Positions 50,725 through 59,872 of a DNA stretch of 64,000 nt are shown piece by piece. The notes beneath the pieces were generated by a model that did not search any database, was not told the origin of the DNA, and saw only the letters and a program-made list of their open reading frames with translations. Position numbers and translations under genes: made by a program. How positions within the stretch are numbered: position 1 is the stretch's first letter; every line of letters starts with the position of its first letter. This DNA comes from Rubinisphaera italica (GTDB lineage Bacteria; Planctomycetota; Planctomycetia; Planctomycetales; Planctomycetaceae), in the NCBI RefSeq assembly GCF_007859715.1, contig NZ_SJPG01000001.1, positions 1,364,001 to 1,428,000 of the forward strand, written 5' to 3'.

Positions 50725-52026
50725 TTAAGTAAACAGTTCGTTGATGACATGACCATCACGCACAATCATCACGGGGCGCCCGGTTGAAGTGTGATATTCC
50801 TGTTCGTGATTAATACCCAGAGCATGGTAATAGGAAGCGGCGACATCATCGGGTGTAATCGCTTCGTTCAAGGGGCCGAGGGCTTTGTCATCGCTGGCTC
50901 CAATGACTCGACCACCGGAGATTCCACCACCAGCCATCAGCATGAACATCGCGCGAGGATAGTGATCGCGTCCGACTCGCTCGTTATTAATTTTTGGGGT
51001 GCGTCCAAATTCTCCTGTGACCAGCACGGCAGTTTCTTCCAGCAAGCCTTTCATTTCCAGACCTTTGAACAAGGCAGCCAGTCCCTGATCAAGAGGTGGT
51101 AGTAGACGTGTTTTCAAGTTATTCCAGCCGTCGCGGTGAGTATCCCAGCCACCAGTTGAGACAGAGACAAAGCGGACTCCGGAATCAATCAACCGTGTTG
51201 CCAGCAGGCAGCTTTGTCCGAAGGGAGACTCGCCGAACATTTGCGAATATTCGGGTGATTCCTTACTGACATCAAACGCATTGCGCGCCTGTGGCGATGT
51301 GACCATGTCGTAAGCTTGCTGAGAGAAGCGATCGAGCCCGCGTAGAAGGTCGTTCTGCTGTTCAAAACTTGAGAACGCGGTATCAAGATCCCCTCGCAAA
51401 TTTTTACGACGTTCGATATCGGAAACGGTAATTCCATTTCGCAGGTCCAGTCCCCTTACGCTATAAGGCTGACCGACTCGTGGAGTGGAGCCTGTATGCA
51501 GCGGAGCGTATTGAACGCCGAGATATCCAGGACGCTGATTCGTGTTCGGGATCGAAACGAAAGGTGGCAATTCTGGAATGGTTGGCCGTTCCTTGGAAAT
51601 AACCGCTCCATAACCTGGGAATTCCAGAGATGGCAGGGGGCGGTTTCCAGTATTTACATATTCGGAACCGAGTTGATGAGCGGCTAATGTGTGAGACACA
51701 CCTTTGAGAATGACGAACTTATCCATCACTTTGGCAAGTTCCGGCAGGTGTTCGCAAATCTGGATGCCGGGGACGTTGGTGTCAATAGGATTGAACTCAC
51801 CTCGATACTCAGCGGGTGCATCGGGCTTCAGGTCAAAGGTGTCCATATGACTTGGGCCACCGGGCAGGTTGATGAAAATAGCCGACTTCGCCTTGGCGGT
51901 CGATTTCACAGCACCCGCTTGGGCGATGTTGAGATACTGACTCAGTGACAATCCCGCAAAACCCAGTGCGCCCACTTTCAGGAAATCGCGTCGCTTGGCT
52001 CCGTCGCAAGTTTTGTGCATGGCCAT
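50725..52026 (-). CDS. DUF1501 protein with Tat signal (ECF-operon copy)
   Basis: The 433-residue protein has a twin-arginine signal (KRRDFLKVGALGFAGLSLSQ, Arg12-Arg13) and DUF1501 features: SAIFINLPGGPSHMDTFDLK, IPELPPFVSIPNTNQRPGYL, GVRFVSVSTGGWDTHRDGW, VLVTGEFGRTPKINNERVG and RDHYPRAMFMLMAGGGISGG. It is the smaller of the two DUF1501 genes in the window. ATG 52026 follows GGAGAAGTAATC, whereas the longer frame to 52080 has no signal. It lies 107 bases downstream of the DUF1549/DUF1553 gene, its likely partner. Confidence 0.9.
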   Translation of the reverse strand: MAMHKTCDGAKRRDFLKVGALGFAGLSLSQYLNIAQAGAVKSTAKAKSAIFINLPGGPSHMDTFDLKPDAPAEYRGEFNPIDTNVPGIQICEHLPELAKVMDKFVILKGVSHTLAAHQLGSEYVNTGNRPLPSLEFPGYGAVISKERPTIPELPPFVSIPNTNQRPGYLGVQYAPLHTGSTPRVGQPYSVRGLDLRNGITVSDIERRKNLRGDLDTAFSSFEQQNDLLRGLDRFSQQAYDMVTSPQARNAFDVSKESPEYSQMFGESPFGQSCLLATRLIDSGVRFVSVSTGGWDTHRDGWNNLKTRLLPPLDQGLAALFKGLEMKGLLEETAVLVTGEFGRTPKINNERVGRDHYPRAMFMLMAGGGISGGRVIGASDDKALGPLNEAITPDDVAASYYHALGINHEQEYHTSTGRPVMIVRDGHVINELFT

Positions 52027-52091
52027 GATTACTTCTCCAGTATGAATTGAATGGAAGTGTTGAATTAAATATGACGTCAATGATTGATCTC

Positions 52092-52112
52092 GTCAGGCAG
52101 TGCCTGACCTAC
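52092..52112. repeat. GTAGG-type palindrome (GTCAGGCAGTGCCTGAC)
   Basis: GTCAGGCA (52092-52099) pairs with TGCCTGAC (52101-52108), and CTAC follows to 52112. Read on the minus strand the element starts GTAGGTCAGGCA, the same beginning (GTAGG-ACAGGC) as the plus-strand palindrome at 59798. It lies between the DUF1501 and DUF1549 genes. Confidence 0.6.
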
Positions 52113-52133
52113 AGCTTTGTGATCAGTCTCCGT

Positions 52134-54782
52134 TTAATGGTTGATGATGAACTCTTTAGTGTTCAGCAAGGCCCACATGATATCCCGCATGCCATCCACC
52201 GGATTATTAGCCGATTCGATTGCAGATAGTGAACGCTGCAATTCGACTTGAGTTGGATAGCGACTGAGTGTTCTCAGATATGCTGTATTGATGGCAGGTG
52301 TGTAATCGATATTCGAGTCGAGTATTGCATCAACAACTTCGGTGTTTTCCTCGGCCTGTCCGTACCTGGCTTTATAGGCTTTCATTTTGGCTTTAACGGT
52401 TTTGATTTTCTCGACATCTTTCTGCTTTTTAAGTTTTTGGAGATAAGCCTCAAACCGTTCGACAACTTCTGAGTAATTTTTTGGTTTGGGGGGAACCTGC
52501 TCGGTTTTTGCATTAAATGGAGCCTTCCACTCTTTGGCGAGTTCCGCCAGCCAGCCTTTTCGTGAATCGATTTCCGAAAGGAATTCGTTGTCGTTATTCA
52601 GATAAAGTGTTTGCAGCAAGGTAGGCTCTGAAGAACGATCGCAGTCGCAATTGTTATCGCGAGAGGATTTTCCGAAGATGGTTAATGCATAGTTATTGCC
52701 TCCACGACCCTGAGCAGTGCCGGGAATGGCAATCGCACGATCTTTCAGATCGCTCAAATACACCGCGTTTTCATCAGAACTTGAAGTCGCTTGAGCAATC
52801 ACATCCATGGCAACTTCTGCATGAATTCGGCGAGGCACGGCTCGGCTGAAGTTGCGGTCATCCTGGATATTGGTCTCATTCGGCTGCCAGCTCAACTGAT
52901 ACGTATTGCTGTTACAGATTTCCCGATGCAGCCATTTGATATCAAACTTGTGATCGATGAAGCCCTGAGCAAGATGATTCAAGAGAGCTTCATTGGCTGG
53001 AGGATTGGCCAGACTCAGATCATCGGTCGGTTCCACGATGCCTCGATTGAAATAATTTGCCCAGACTCGATTTACGAATGACTTTGCAAACAATTCCTGC
53101 GCATCACCCCGTAACCATTTCATGAGCGGTTCACGAGGATTTTGAAATTCATTTAGATCGAACGGTTCCCCACCCAGCACACGGGCAGTCTGACCGATGG
53201 TGTTACTGTTTTTTGAGTTCTTCTTTTTGCGATTGACTCGTGGAGCCTGATCGACCAGAGCCGGGAAGGGAACCACTTCGCCCTTGCCGAGCTTTCTAGC
53301 CAGTTCACGACGCAATTCGTTGCCACGCAATTTTCCATCGACATCGATTTTGTCGAGCATTGCCTGATATTCATCGCGATCGGTGCCGTTTGGGGAATAG
53401 CGGGTGCGGGAGAAAATTGGCTGGAATTGTACGAAATCTTCCTGTGTCCACTGATCAAACGGATGTTTGTGGCATTGAGCACATTGAATGCGAATTCCGA
53501 GGAACGTGTAGGCGAAGCCGATAGAGCGGTCTTCTGGTTTCTGGAAGTTTCGACGAGCCCAGAAGTAAGGGAGTGATTCCTGATCCGCAAAGCTTTCACA
53601 GGATTTATCATTATAAATCTCTGTCATCCGTTTGCAGTATTCTTCGTAAGTTTCATCGCTCCTCTGGCTTTCAGCTAACACAATTCCTTCGACAATTTTG
53701 TCGTAGGGCATATTCTGTTCGAAGCGATGACGAACCCACTCGTACCATTCCTCAGAAACTTTATTGTTATTGTAAGAAACATTGTTGAGCTGATTAATGT
53801 TGTTTCCGGTGATGTCATTAAAGCGAGTAGCCCACCAGGCTGCATAAGCAGGAGTTTCCAGCAGTTCATCGATTTTACGAGCACGCTTGTCGGAAGAATT
53901 ATCAGCGAGAAAGTCCTGAACCTGTTGTGGTGTCGGCAAGGTTCCTGTGATATCGAGTGTGACGCGGCGGAGGAAATCTTCGTCGCGAGACTTTTCAGAG
54001 GGAACGATTCCCAGCTTGCGTAATTTCTGGACTACCAGTTCATCCACTCGAGTTGGTGTGGCGACCTGAGGATAGTTTTTGCCGGTGCGATCACTGACAG
54101 GCTGAATGACGGGAACAGCGGTGATGCCGTTGTCGTAGAAGACAACGATGTGGGAATCGCCAGCTGTCTGGGCAGTGACTTCTCCGTTTTCACTCACTTC
54201 CGCGATGGAAGTGTCGTTGGATTGGAATCGGCATAGTGGAGTGACATCTTCCCGGGTACCATTTTCCCAGACTGCGACGACATTTAACGACTGTGAATCC
54301 TGAGCAGACTGAAATACGATTTCATTGGGGGTGACTTCCAGGCGTTCCAGTTTATAAGGTTTTTCAACCGGTTTTGCGCCCGCTTCGATCCAGTTCAGAA
54401 AGACCTGATACTCCCAGTTGCCTGTTTTGATCCGCTCGCCACCTTCGTGCTCTTCCACATTTGTTGCTTTGTGCAGAGCATAACTTTCGAGGGGATCGTC
54501 GGTATCGATTCGCTCGGACAAACCGTCATGATCCATTTTGAAATCGTAGCCGAAAAGCGAGAGTTGAAACCCGCCACGCCCCTGAAACGATCCATGGCAT
54601 GATCGACCATTACAGCCGATTTTGCTGAACATTGGCAGAAGATGACGCTGGAAGTCTGGAGTTTCTTCAGTTTCCTGACTGAAACGCTCATTGATTGGTG
54701 GGATGACTTCGCCACGAAGTTCAGCCAGTTGAGTCAACGGAAGTGATAGTCCTGCGATCAGGATAACCAGGTAGGATTTCAT
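52134..54782 (-). CDS. DUF1549/DUF1553 cytochrome-like protein with Ig-like insert
   Basis: The 882-residue secreted protein has a short signal (YLVILIAGLSLPLTQLAELR). A CX4CH heme site, GCNGRSCH, lies near residue 57. A Big_2-like Ig domain follows (about 145-250: RLEVTPNEIVFQSAQDSQSL, NVVAVWENGTREDVTPLCRF). DUF1549 (RVDELVVQKLRKLGIVPSEK; LDITGTLPTPQQVQDFLADN), a second heme CAQCHKHPFDQW, DUF1553 (NPREPLMKWLRGDAQELFAK, FVNRVWANYFNRGIVEPTDD) and a coiled Lys-rich segment near 790 complete it. GGAG lies 7 bases upstream of ATG 54782. It is paired with the DUF1501 gene downstream and is likely ECF-controlled. Confidence 0.9.
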   Translation of the reverse strand: MKSYLVILIAGLSLPLTQLAELRGEVIPPINERFSQETEETPDFQRHLLPMFSKIGCNGRSCHGSFQGRGGFQLSLFGYDFKMDHDGLSERIDTDDPLESYALHKATNVEEHEGGERIKTGNWEYQVFLNWIEAGAKPVEKPYKLERLEVTPNEIVFQSAQDSQSLNVVAVWENGTREDVTPLCRFQSNDTSIAEVSENGEVTAQTAGDSHIVVFYDNGITAVPVIQPVSDRTGKNYPQVATPTRVDELVVQKLRKLGIVPSEKSRDEDFLRRVTLDITGTLPTPQQVQDFLADNSSDKRARKIDELLETPAYAAWWATRFNDITGNNINQLNNVSYNNNKVSEEWYEWVRHRFEQNMPYDKIVEGIVLAESQRSDETYEEYCKRMTEIYNDKSCESFADQESLPYFWARRNFQKPEDRSIGFAYTFLGIRIQCAQCHKHPFDQWTQEDFVQFQPIFSRTRYSPNGTDRDEYQAMLDKIDVDGKLRGNELRRELARKLGKGEVVPFPALVDQAPRVNRKKKNSKNSNTIGQTARVLGGEPFDLNEFQNPREPLMKWLRGDAQELFAKSFVNRVWANYFNRGIVEPTDDLSLANPPANEALLNHLAQGFIDHKFDIKWLHREICNSNTYQLSWQPNETNIQDDRNFSRAVPRRIHAEVAMDVIAQATSSSDENAVYLSDLKDRAIAIPGTAQGRGGNNYALTIFGKSSRDNNCDCDRSSEPTLLQTLYLNNDNEFLSEIDSRKGWLAELAKEWKAPFNAKTEQVPPKPKNYSEVVERFEAYLQKLKKQKDVEKIKTVKAKMKAYKARYGQAEENTEVVDAILDSNIDYTPAINTAYLRTLSRYPTQVELQRSLSAIESANNPVDGMRDIMWALLNTKEFIINH

Positions 54783-54865
54783 CTCAGCTCCCTCAATGAA
54801 AACTGTGCTGTGTGAGTTGAAGCCGTCTCAAATTGTTGTCGACGACTTATAATTGAATCAAAGTC

Positions 54866-55510
54866 TTATTGTTTTGCCTGCTTTTCAGTTTTATCAGGCG
54901 GATACATTTTGCGAATGCGCTGTAGCTGTTTGTTGATATTTTCTTCTTGATCCGATTGGCTGCTGGCGATTGATTCCTGAATTCGTTCGAGTCGTTTTCT
55001 GGCAGCGACTTCTTCCATTTCCAGCAGTTTGATCTGAATCTCCAGTTTCCGCGTATAAGCTTTTTTGATGTTCTGCATGGCCGCATCGTAATCCGAAGCC
55101 ATAGGCAAAGAGGCGACCAGCAGATTGAGCCGGGAGGTCAATTTCCAGGCTTTGAGTTCGAGGTCGTAACGTTCGGGATTGCGACTTTTGGATCTGGCGA
55201 GTTTTTCACTGACTCGAAAAATCTCTTCAATGGCTTTGCGAAACTGTTTTTGATCGATCTCGCGGAGTGCCTCTAGTAATTGAACCAACTCCGGGTGATG
55301 AAGTTCCGCAAACTTTAAAGCCGCAGCTTCACGCTCGGGGGTAATTTCCCATTGATCGGCATTATTGGAGTTAGTGTTATTTGAGTTCGTGTTTTTAGAG
55401 ACGGAAACACTGGAACTGTTACGTTCCGGTTTCATCGCCTCGCCCAGGTTACTCAACGAGACAACGGCAACAATCGCAATCGTTATGTTGAAGAGGGATT
55501 TGATCCGCAT
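54866..55510 (-). CDS. Secreted coiled-coil hypothetical protein in ECF operon
   Basis: The 214-residue protein has a signal peptide (LFNITIAIVAVVSLSNLGEA), a Ser/Asn-rich linker (SSSVSVSKNTNSNNTNSNNA) and a long helical, heptad-like body (AAALKFAELHHPELVQLLEA, REIDQKQFRKAIEEIFRVSE, IQIKLLEMEEVAARKRLERI) typical of coiled coil. It is probably periplasmic. The gene starts 2 bases after the anti-sigma gene stop, so it belongs to the same operon. It could be the sensor or the partner of the anti-sigma protein. Not recognised. Confidence 0.75.
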   Translation of the reverse strand: MRIKSLFNITIAIVAVVSLSNLGEAMKPERNSSSVSVSKNTNSNNTNSNNADQWEITPEREAAALKFAELHHPELVQLLEALREIDQKQFRKAIEEIFRVSEKLARSKSRNPERYDLELKAWKLTSRLNLLVASLPMASDYDAAMQNIKKAYTRKLEIQIKLLEMEEVAARKRLERIQESIASSQSDQEENINKQLQRIRKMYPPDKTEKQAKQ

Positions 55511-55512
55511 GA

Positions 55513-56118
55513 TTAAAGGGCCTCTGCGTCAAGTTTGATTGAAGGCGAGGCGGGGAGCAGTTCCTCTTTGCGAGTTTGTACAGCTGCAATCATCCAGTTT
55601 GGAATTGAAAGTGAATCGTCCTGATCTGCGTTTGCAGGAAAGGATTCTTCATAGGCGAGCAACTCTTCATCAGAGACCGATGCGTGGATGACATCGTCAT
55701 CAGCTTCTGTTTGCAGGTCATACCAAGCCGAAGCGATGATCGCATTTTGATTCTGTGGTAAGGTCACAGGCTGAGGATTCGTCATCGTCACTTCCGTTGC
55801 AGGCGATGTCTTCCATTCTGAACTGAAGTAGCCGAGTGATAAGCCGATAAGAAATGCAGGAACGATTCCCATGAAAAGGAGCTGGAAGGTTCTGGACGTT
55901 CTTTTGTTTTGCTGATGTGAGGCTGGTGATGAAGCCGAGATGACAGGAGCGATTTCATGCGAAGAAACGGGTTGCAGTGCAGCCAGAACTTTTGACGACT
56001 CGGAAAGAGCAATCTGCAATTCAGGATTATCCAGCAGTTCCTGCTCAAAGGCAATCACTTCTTCAGGCGAAAGTTCATCCGCCAGATACTGGAATGATTT
56101 CAAATCAAAATCGGACAT
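55513..56118 (-). CDS. Putative anti-sigma factor (membrane-anchored)
   Basis: The 201-residue protein has an N-terminal cytoplasmic domain (MSDFDLKSFQYLADELSPEE, EELLDNPELQIALSES), a single membrane segment (LLFMGIVPAFLIGLSLGYF, about 82-100) and a periplasmic tail of about 100 residues ending in PNWMIAAVQTRKEE. The topology and the position directly after the ECF sigma gene identify an anti-sigma factor. The zinc-binding H-x3-C-x2-C of classical ZAS proteins is absent, so it would belong to a zinc-free class. The 2-base spacing to the downstream secreted protein implies a single transcript. Confidence 0.8.
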   Translation of the reverse strand: MSDFDLKSFQYLADELSPEEVIAFEQELLDNPELQIALSESSKVLAALQPVSSHEIAPVISASSPASHQQNKRTSRTFQLLFMGIVPAFLIGLSLGYFSSEWKTSPATEVTMTNPQPVTLPQNQNAIIASAWYDLQTEADDDVIHASVSDEELLAYEESFPANADQDDSLSIPNWMIAAVQTRKEELLPASPSIKLDAEAL

Positions 56119-56176
56119 CTCAGTCCACCTGCCAAATACGAAATTGTAATTATAAAAGATCGATTAACGATCTGCC

Positions 56177-56731
56177 TTACTCAAATTGCTGCAATGCCTG
56201 TCGCAAAACTTTCAGGGCTCGGGTCATGCGTGTGAGGACCGTTCCAATTGGAATTTGCAGCACTTGGGCGATTTCTGCAAACTTCATTTCTTCAAAAATT
56301 CGCAGTTCCACAATCACTTTCAGCGAATCAGGGAGGCGTTCAAAAGCTTTGCGAACTCGCTCTGCTTCTTCTGCCTGAATCAAATGATCGTTCTGTTCTC
56401 CCCGAAGCTGCGAAAAGAAACTTGCCAATCCGGTGTAATGGTTTTTCTGGCGAGTTTCATTTCGCTTGATTCGAGCCACTTCGTTAAAAGCAACTCGATA
56501 CAGCCAACCCGCACTTATTGTCAGCTCCTGATCTTCCGCCTCTTTCCTTTTGATCTGTTCCTGTAGTTTACTGAACGTTTGCTGCAGGATGTCATCAGCG
56601 AGGGAGGAGTCTCTCAGGTTTTTAATCAAATAGGCCCGCAACCCAGCCGCATGAAGTTGATAAAGTGATGAGGCAAGATCAACCAGAGGCGGAATTTCTT
56701 CCGCTGGTAAATCGTCCTCAATTTCCTTCAT
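56177..56731 (-). CDS. ECF-type RNA polymerase sigma factor
   Basis: The 184-residue protein has region 2 (RAYLIKNLRDSSLADDILQQ, then TFSKLQEQIKRK) and region 4 (LPDSLKVIVELRIFEEMKFA, EIAQVLQIPIGTVLTRMTRA), the canonical sigma70 group IV pattern with a helix-turn-helix at about 152-173. The Asp/Gln-rich N-terminus has no extra domain. It should recruit RNA polymerase to a few promoters, including probably its own, when released by the downstream membrane-bound anti-sigma. ATG 56731 is chosen; an ATG at 56770 adds 13 residues. The linked DUF1549/DUF1501/LTxxQ genes are candidate regulon members. Confidence 0.9.
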   Translation of the reverse strand: MKEIEDDLPAEEIPPLVDLASSLYQLHAAGLRAYLIKNLRDSSLADDILQQTFSKLQEQIKRKEAEDQELTISAGWLYRVAFNEVARIKRNETRQKNHYTGLASFFSQLRGEQNDHLIQAEEAERVRKAFERLPDSLKVIVELRIFEEMKFAEIAQVLQIPIGTVLTRMTRALKVLRQALQQFE

Positions 56732-56860
56732 AACTTCACCGGTCAGTCCTGTTTTTCTTCCGGGGTACACAGTTAATGCGCAGCCCGGACTGATTATTTT
56801 GGGATTACTCAGAAATTGAGAAAAAAGCGTCAGATTTTCAATAATTGCCAGAATTCAACC

Positions 56861-57859
56861 CTATTCCGAACGTCGATGGCGGATCTGATCAATAAAGACA
56901 GCCGTGATAATAATCGCACCTAAGATCATCTCCTGCATGGGGTTACTGATACTCAATTGAGTGCATCCGCTCTGAATCACAGCCATGATGCCTGCGCCGG
57001 CCAGAGTCCCAAGAACGGTTCCGCTGCCTCCGTTCAAACTGCCTCCACCAATCACAACGGCTGCAATAATCTGCAATTCCATCCCTGTTCCTGAGGTCGG
57101 ATTTCCGACCGTGAGCCGGGAAAAGAGGAATAACCCGGCTATTCCGACAAACAGTCCACCAATCACATACACCAGGATTTTGGTGCGCGCGATGTGCACG
57201 CCACAGAGTCGAGCGGTGCTTTCATTAGAGCCCATCGCAAACACGTGGCGACTGAATACGGTGTATCTCAGGACTCCAGCGACAAGAATGGCCAGTCCTA
57301 AAGCGACCCAGACACCGACCGGCAAACCCAGTAGCAGCGCGTCATCGCGAGTACTTGTGAATTGCCGTAACCACTCGGGAACCTGTTCGAGTCGATTTGG
57401 TCGCACTGTTGTTTCTTTTGCGATCAACTTGGCGATGCCGAGATAAATTGACATTGTGCCCAGGGTGACAATGAAGGGAATCATTCTGAGAAAGCTGATC
57501 AGCAATCCATTGATCAACCCGCAGAGGCATCCAGTCAGCAGACAGAGACCAATACTCACAACAGCTGAGTAGTCGGCTTTCAAGGCAAACGCCAGCACGG
57601 TTGCACACAGAGCCATCCCGGTTCCTGCAGAAAGATCAATTCCGCCGGAGATGATAATGAATGTCATTCCCAAAGCAGCCACGGCTACTGTCGCCGTGTT
57701 TCGGGAAACGCTCTGGAAGTTACTGACTGTCAGAAAATTCCCGCCATTTTCCTGATACTGATCAGCGACACCAAACAGGAGAACGACAACTCCCAAAGCA
57801 ATCAGAGGGCCAATTGCTGAGAGCATATTTAACAACCAACGCTGCGCCTCGCTTCGCAT
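56861..57859 (-). CDS. RbsC-type ABC transporter permease
   Basis: The 332-residue polytopic protein has about nine membrane segments and the sugar-ABC (RbsC/XylH) permease features: [78 protein letters not shown]. It should move a sugar with an RbsA-type ATPase and RbsB-type binding protein; neither is in the window. The upstream gene is a divergent sulfatase. ATG 57859 follows CAGGATTTTC. The longer frame to 57937 adds a 26-residue hydrophobic extension without a signal for ribosome binding. Confidence 0.9.
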   Translation of the reverse strand: MRSEAQRWLLNMLSAIGPLIALGVVVLLFGVADQYQENGGNFLTVSNFQSVSRNTATVAVAALGMTFIIISGGIDLSAGTGMALCATVLAFALKADYSAVVSIGLCLLTGCLCGLINGLLISFLRMIPFIVTLGTMSIYLGIAKLIAKETTVRPNRLEQVPEWLRQFTSTRDDALLLGLPVGVWVALGLAILVAGVLRYTVFSRHVFAMGSNESTARLCGVHIARTKILVYVIGGLFVGIAGLFLFSRLTVGNPTSGTGMELQIIAAVVIGGGSLNGGSGTVLGTLAGAGIMAVIQSGCTQLSISNPMQEMILGAIIITAVFIDQIRHRRSE

Positions 57860-57986
57860 GAAAATCCTGACAGTCTTGAAAATGGCGTGTGAGTCGAGTA
57901 ATTCTTGCCTGAGAAGATTAATGTAACAAATCGACATATATCTATCACAGTCGCTCGTCAGCTTCCATTAAGGTAGACTCAAAATA

Positions 57987-59786
57987 ATGAAGTATGCTCC
58001 TTCAATTCTCAAAAAACTTAAATTCGTGAGCGCCTGTTTGACTCTGATAGCAGGGAGTCTGTTCATCGGGAATGCAGTCTTTGCGAAATCTCCCAACGTC
58101 TTGCTGATTATCACTGATGATCAGGGCTATGGAGATGTTACTTCCCATGGCAATCCTGATATTCACACGCCTGTGCATGATCAACTGGCTTCGGAAGGGG
58201 TGCGGTTTGATCGCTATTATGTCTCCCCGGTCTGTGCTCCGACGAGAGCCGCCTTGCTGACGGGGCGATATCATCCGCGAACCGGTGTGCATGGGGTGAC
58301 GCGCGGGCATGAAGTGATGCGGGAGGATGAGGTGACCATCGCGGAGGTCCTCAAGGCGAATGGTTATTCTACGGGAGCCTTTGGCAAATGGCACAATGGG
58401 GAAAGTTATCCGCATCATCCCAACGGGCAGGGCTTCGATGAGTTCATCGGCTTTTGTGCAGGGCACTGGAACAATTATTTTGACACGCCACTCGAGCGAA
58501 ACGGCGAAGTCTTTCAGTCGGAAGGGTTCATCATCGATACCCTGACGGATTACGCCATCGACTGGATGAAGAAGCAAAACGAAGCGAATCAGCCTTGGTT
58601 CTGTTATGTCCCTTACAATACGCCGCACACTCCCTGGCAGGTGCCTGAGAAGTTTTGGAAAAAATATCAGGGCAAGGGGCTGGAGCCAGCAACCGCCTGT
58701 GCCTATGCAATGGTTGAGAATATTGATTTCAATATGGGACGTCTGCTGGAATGTGTAGATGATTTACAGCAGCGTGAAAATACCATCGTCATTTTTATGA
58801 CCGATAACGGAGCCAATACCAATCGATACAATGCTGGTATGCGCGGCCGAAAAGGCTCGAATCATGAAGGAGGAACACGGGTGCCATTATTTATTCGGTA
58901 TCCGAATGTGATTCCTGCAGGCCTGAAGGTTGAAGAGATCACCGCTCACATTGACATCCTGCCGACGCTGGTCGAGTTGACTGGAAGCAAGTCAATTCCG
59001 ACAAAACCACTCGATGGCAAAAGTCTTGTTCCATTGATTCATGAGCAAGCCGAGACCGTCGATAAGATCTGGCCTGAGCGGACTTTGTTTACTGTCTGGA
59101 AAGGTAAAGGAGCTGCCCGAACTCAGAAGTGGCGAGCAGTTATGGGAGGGAAATCTGGCTGGATGTTATTCGATATGCAAGACGATCCCGGCGAAACCAA
59201 CAATGTCGCTGAAAAATATCCGCAAGTCATAAGAGAACTTGCAATGCAGTACGAACAATGGTGGGCGGATGTCAGTCAGGAGGGATTCGATCCAATTCCA
59301 ACTGTCGTTGGACATTCCGATCGACCAGAAACTTCTCTCTCCGCACATTATTCTTATCTCGAACCTGCTCAAGGGCAGGGGATCAGTTATCAGGGGGCGA
59401 ATGGCTGGGCGAACGACTATGTGACCAACTGGACGAGTGCAGACGCCTATGCCAGGTGGCCGGTTGAAGTGGTCAATTCTGGTCAGTATGAAGTTTCAAT
59501 TGATTACATCGCCGATGAAGAGGCGGTGGGATCCGAGTTGCAGGCGGAAGTGGCTGCTCAGAAAGCTTCCGTGACCGTTAATCAAGTTCATAATCCACCA
59601 GTCATCCCTTCTCCAGATCGCATTCCCCGTAAAGAAGTTTATGCTAAGGATTGGAAGCGATTGAAAGTCGGCATGCTGAATGTGGATCAGACTGGAACAT
59701 TCGATCTGAAATTGAAAGGTCTTTCCAAGCCGGGAAAACAGTTTCCAGAGATCAAAACCATCATCCTCAAACGGATCGTTGATTGA
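57987..59786 (+). CDS. Secreted sulfatase with C-terminal beta domain
   Basis: This 599-residue protein has a signal peptide (LTLIAGSLFIGNAVFA). The sulfatase domain carries ITDDQGYGDVTSHG (Asp44-Asp45), the signature CAPTRAALLTGRYHP with Cys83 (CxPTR: Thr in place of Ser) and FGKWHNGESYPHHPN. The C-terminal 150 residues (QGISYQGANGWANDYVTNWT, EVVNSGQYEVSIDYIADEEA) form a separate beta-rich module resembling a carbohydrate-binding domain such as DUF5077. The combination suggests surface attachment to a sulfated polymer. The next sulfatase starts 87 bases downstream, separated by a palindrome. The divergent permease gene is 127 bases upstream. Confidence 0.92.
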   Translation: MKYAPSILKKLKFVSACLTLIAGSLFIGNAVFAKSPNVLLIITDDQGYGDVTSHGNPDIHTPVHDQLASEGVRFDRYYVSPVCAPTRAALLTGRYHPRTGVHGVTRGHEVMREDEVTIAEVLKANGYSTGAFGKWHNGESYPHHPNGQGFDEFIGFCAGHWNNYFDTPLERNGEVFQSEGFIIDTLTDYAIDWMKKQNEANQPWFCYVPYNTPHTPWQVPEKFWKKYQGKGLEPATACAYAMVENIDFNMGRLLECVDDLQQRENTIVIFMTDNGANTNRYNAGMRGRKGSNHEGGTRVPLFIRYPNVIPAGLKVEEITAHIDILPTLVELTGSKSIPTKPLDGKSLVPLIHEQAETVDKIWPERTLFTVWKGKGAARTQKWRAVMGGKSGWMLFDMQDDPGETNNVAEKYPQVIRELAMQYEQWWADVSQEGFDPIPTVVGHSDRPETSLSAHYSYLEPAQGQGISYQGANGWANDYVTNWTSADAYARWPVEVVNSGQYEVSIDYIADEEAVGSELQAEVAAQKASVTVNQVHNPPVIPSPDRIPRKEVYAKDWKRLKVGMLNVDQTGTFDLKLKGLSKPGKQFPEIKTIILKRIVD

Positions 59787-59797
59787 AAACTACACCA

Positions 59798-59819
59798 GTA
59801 GGACAGGCACGAGCCTGTC
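59798..59819. repeat. GTAGG-type palindrome (GACAGGC/GCCTGTC)
   Basis: GTAGGACAGGC (59798-59808) is followed by ACGA and GCCTGTC (59813-59819), a 7-bp stem. It lies 12 bases after the sulfatase stop. The leading GTAGG and CAGGC core match the palindrome at 52092. No T tract follows, so it may be a dispersed repeat rather than a terminator. Confidence 0.6.
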
Positions 59820-59872
59820 TGGAAAACATCGACCTCAAACGATAAGAATGAAATCATTTCATCAGACAGAAA

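Noticed and set aside
58002..58628. Minus-strand 208-residue frame opposite the sulfatase at 57987
   Set aside because: Antisense to a sulfatase with intact catalytic motif; Met/Ile/Arg-rich composition typical of complement frames.
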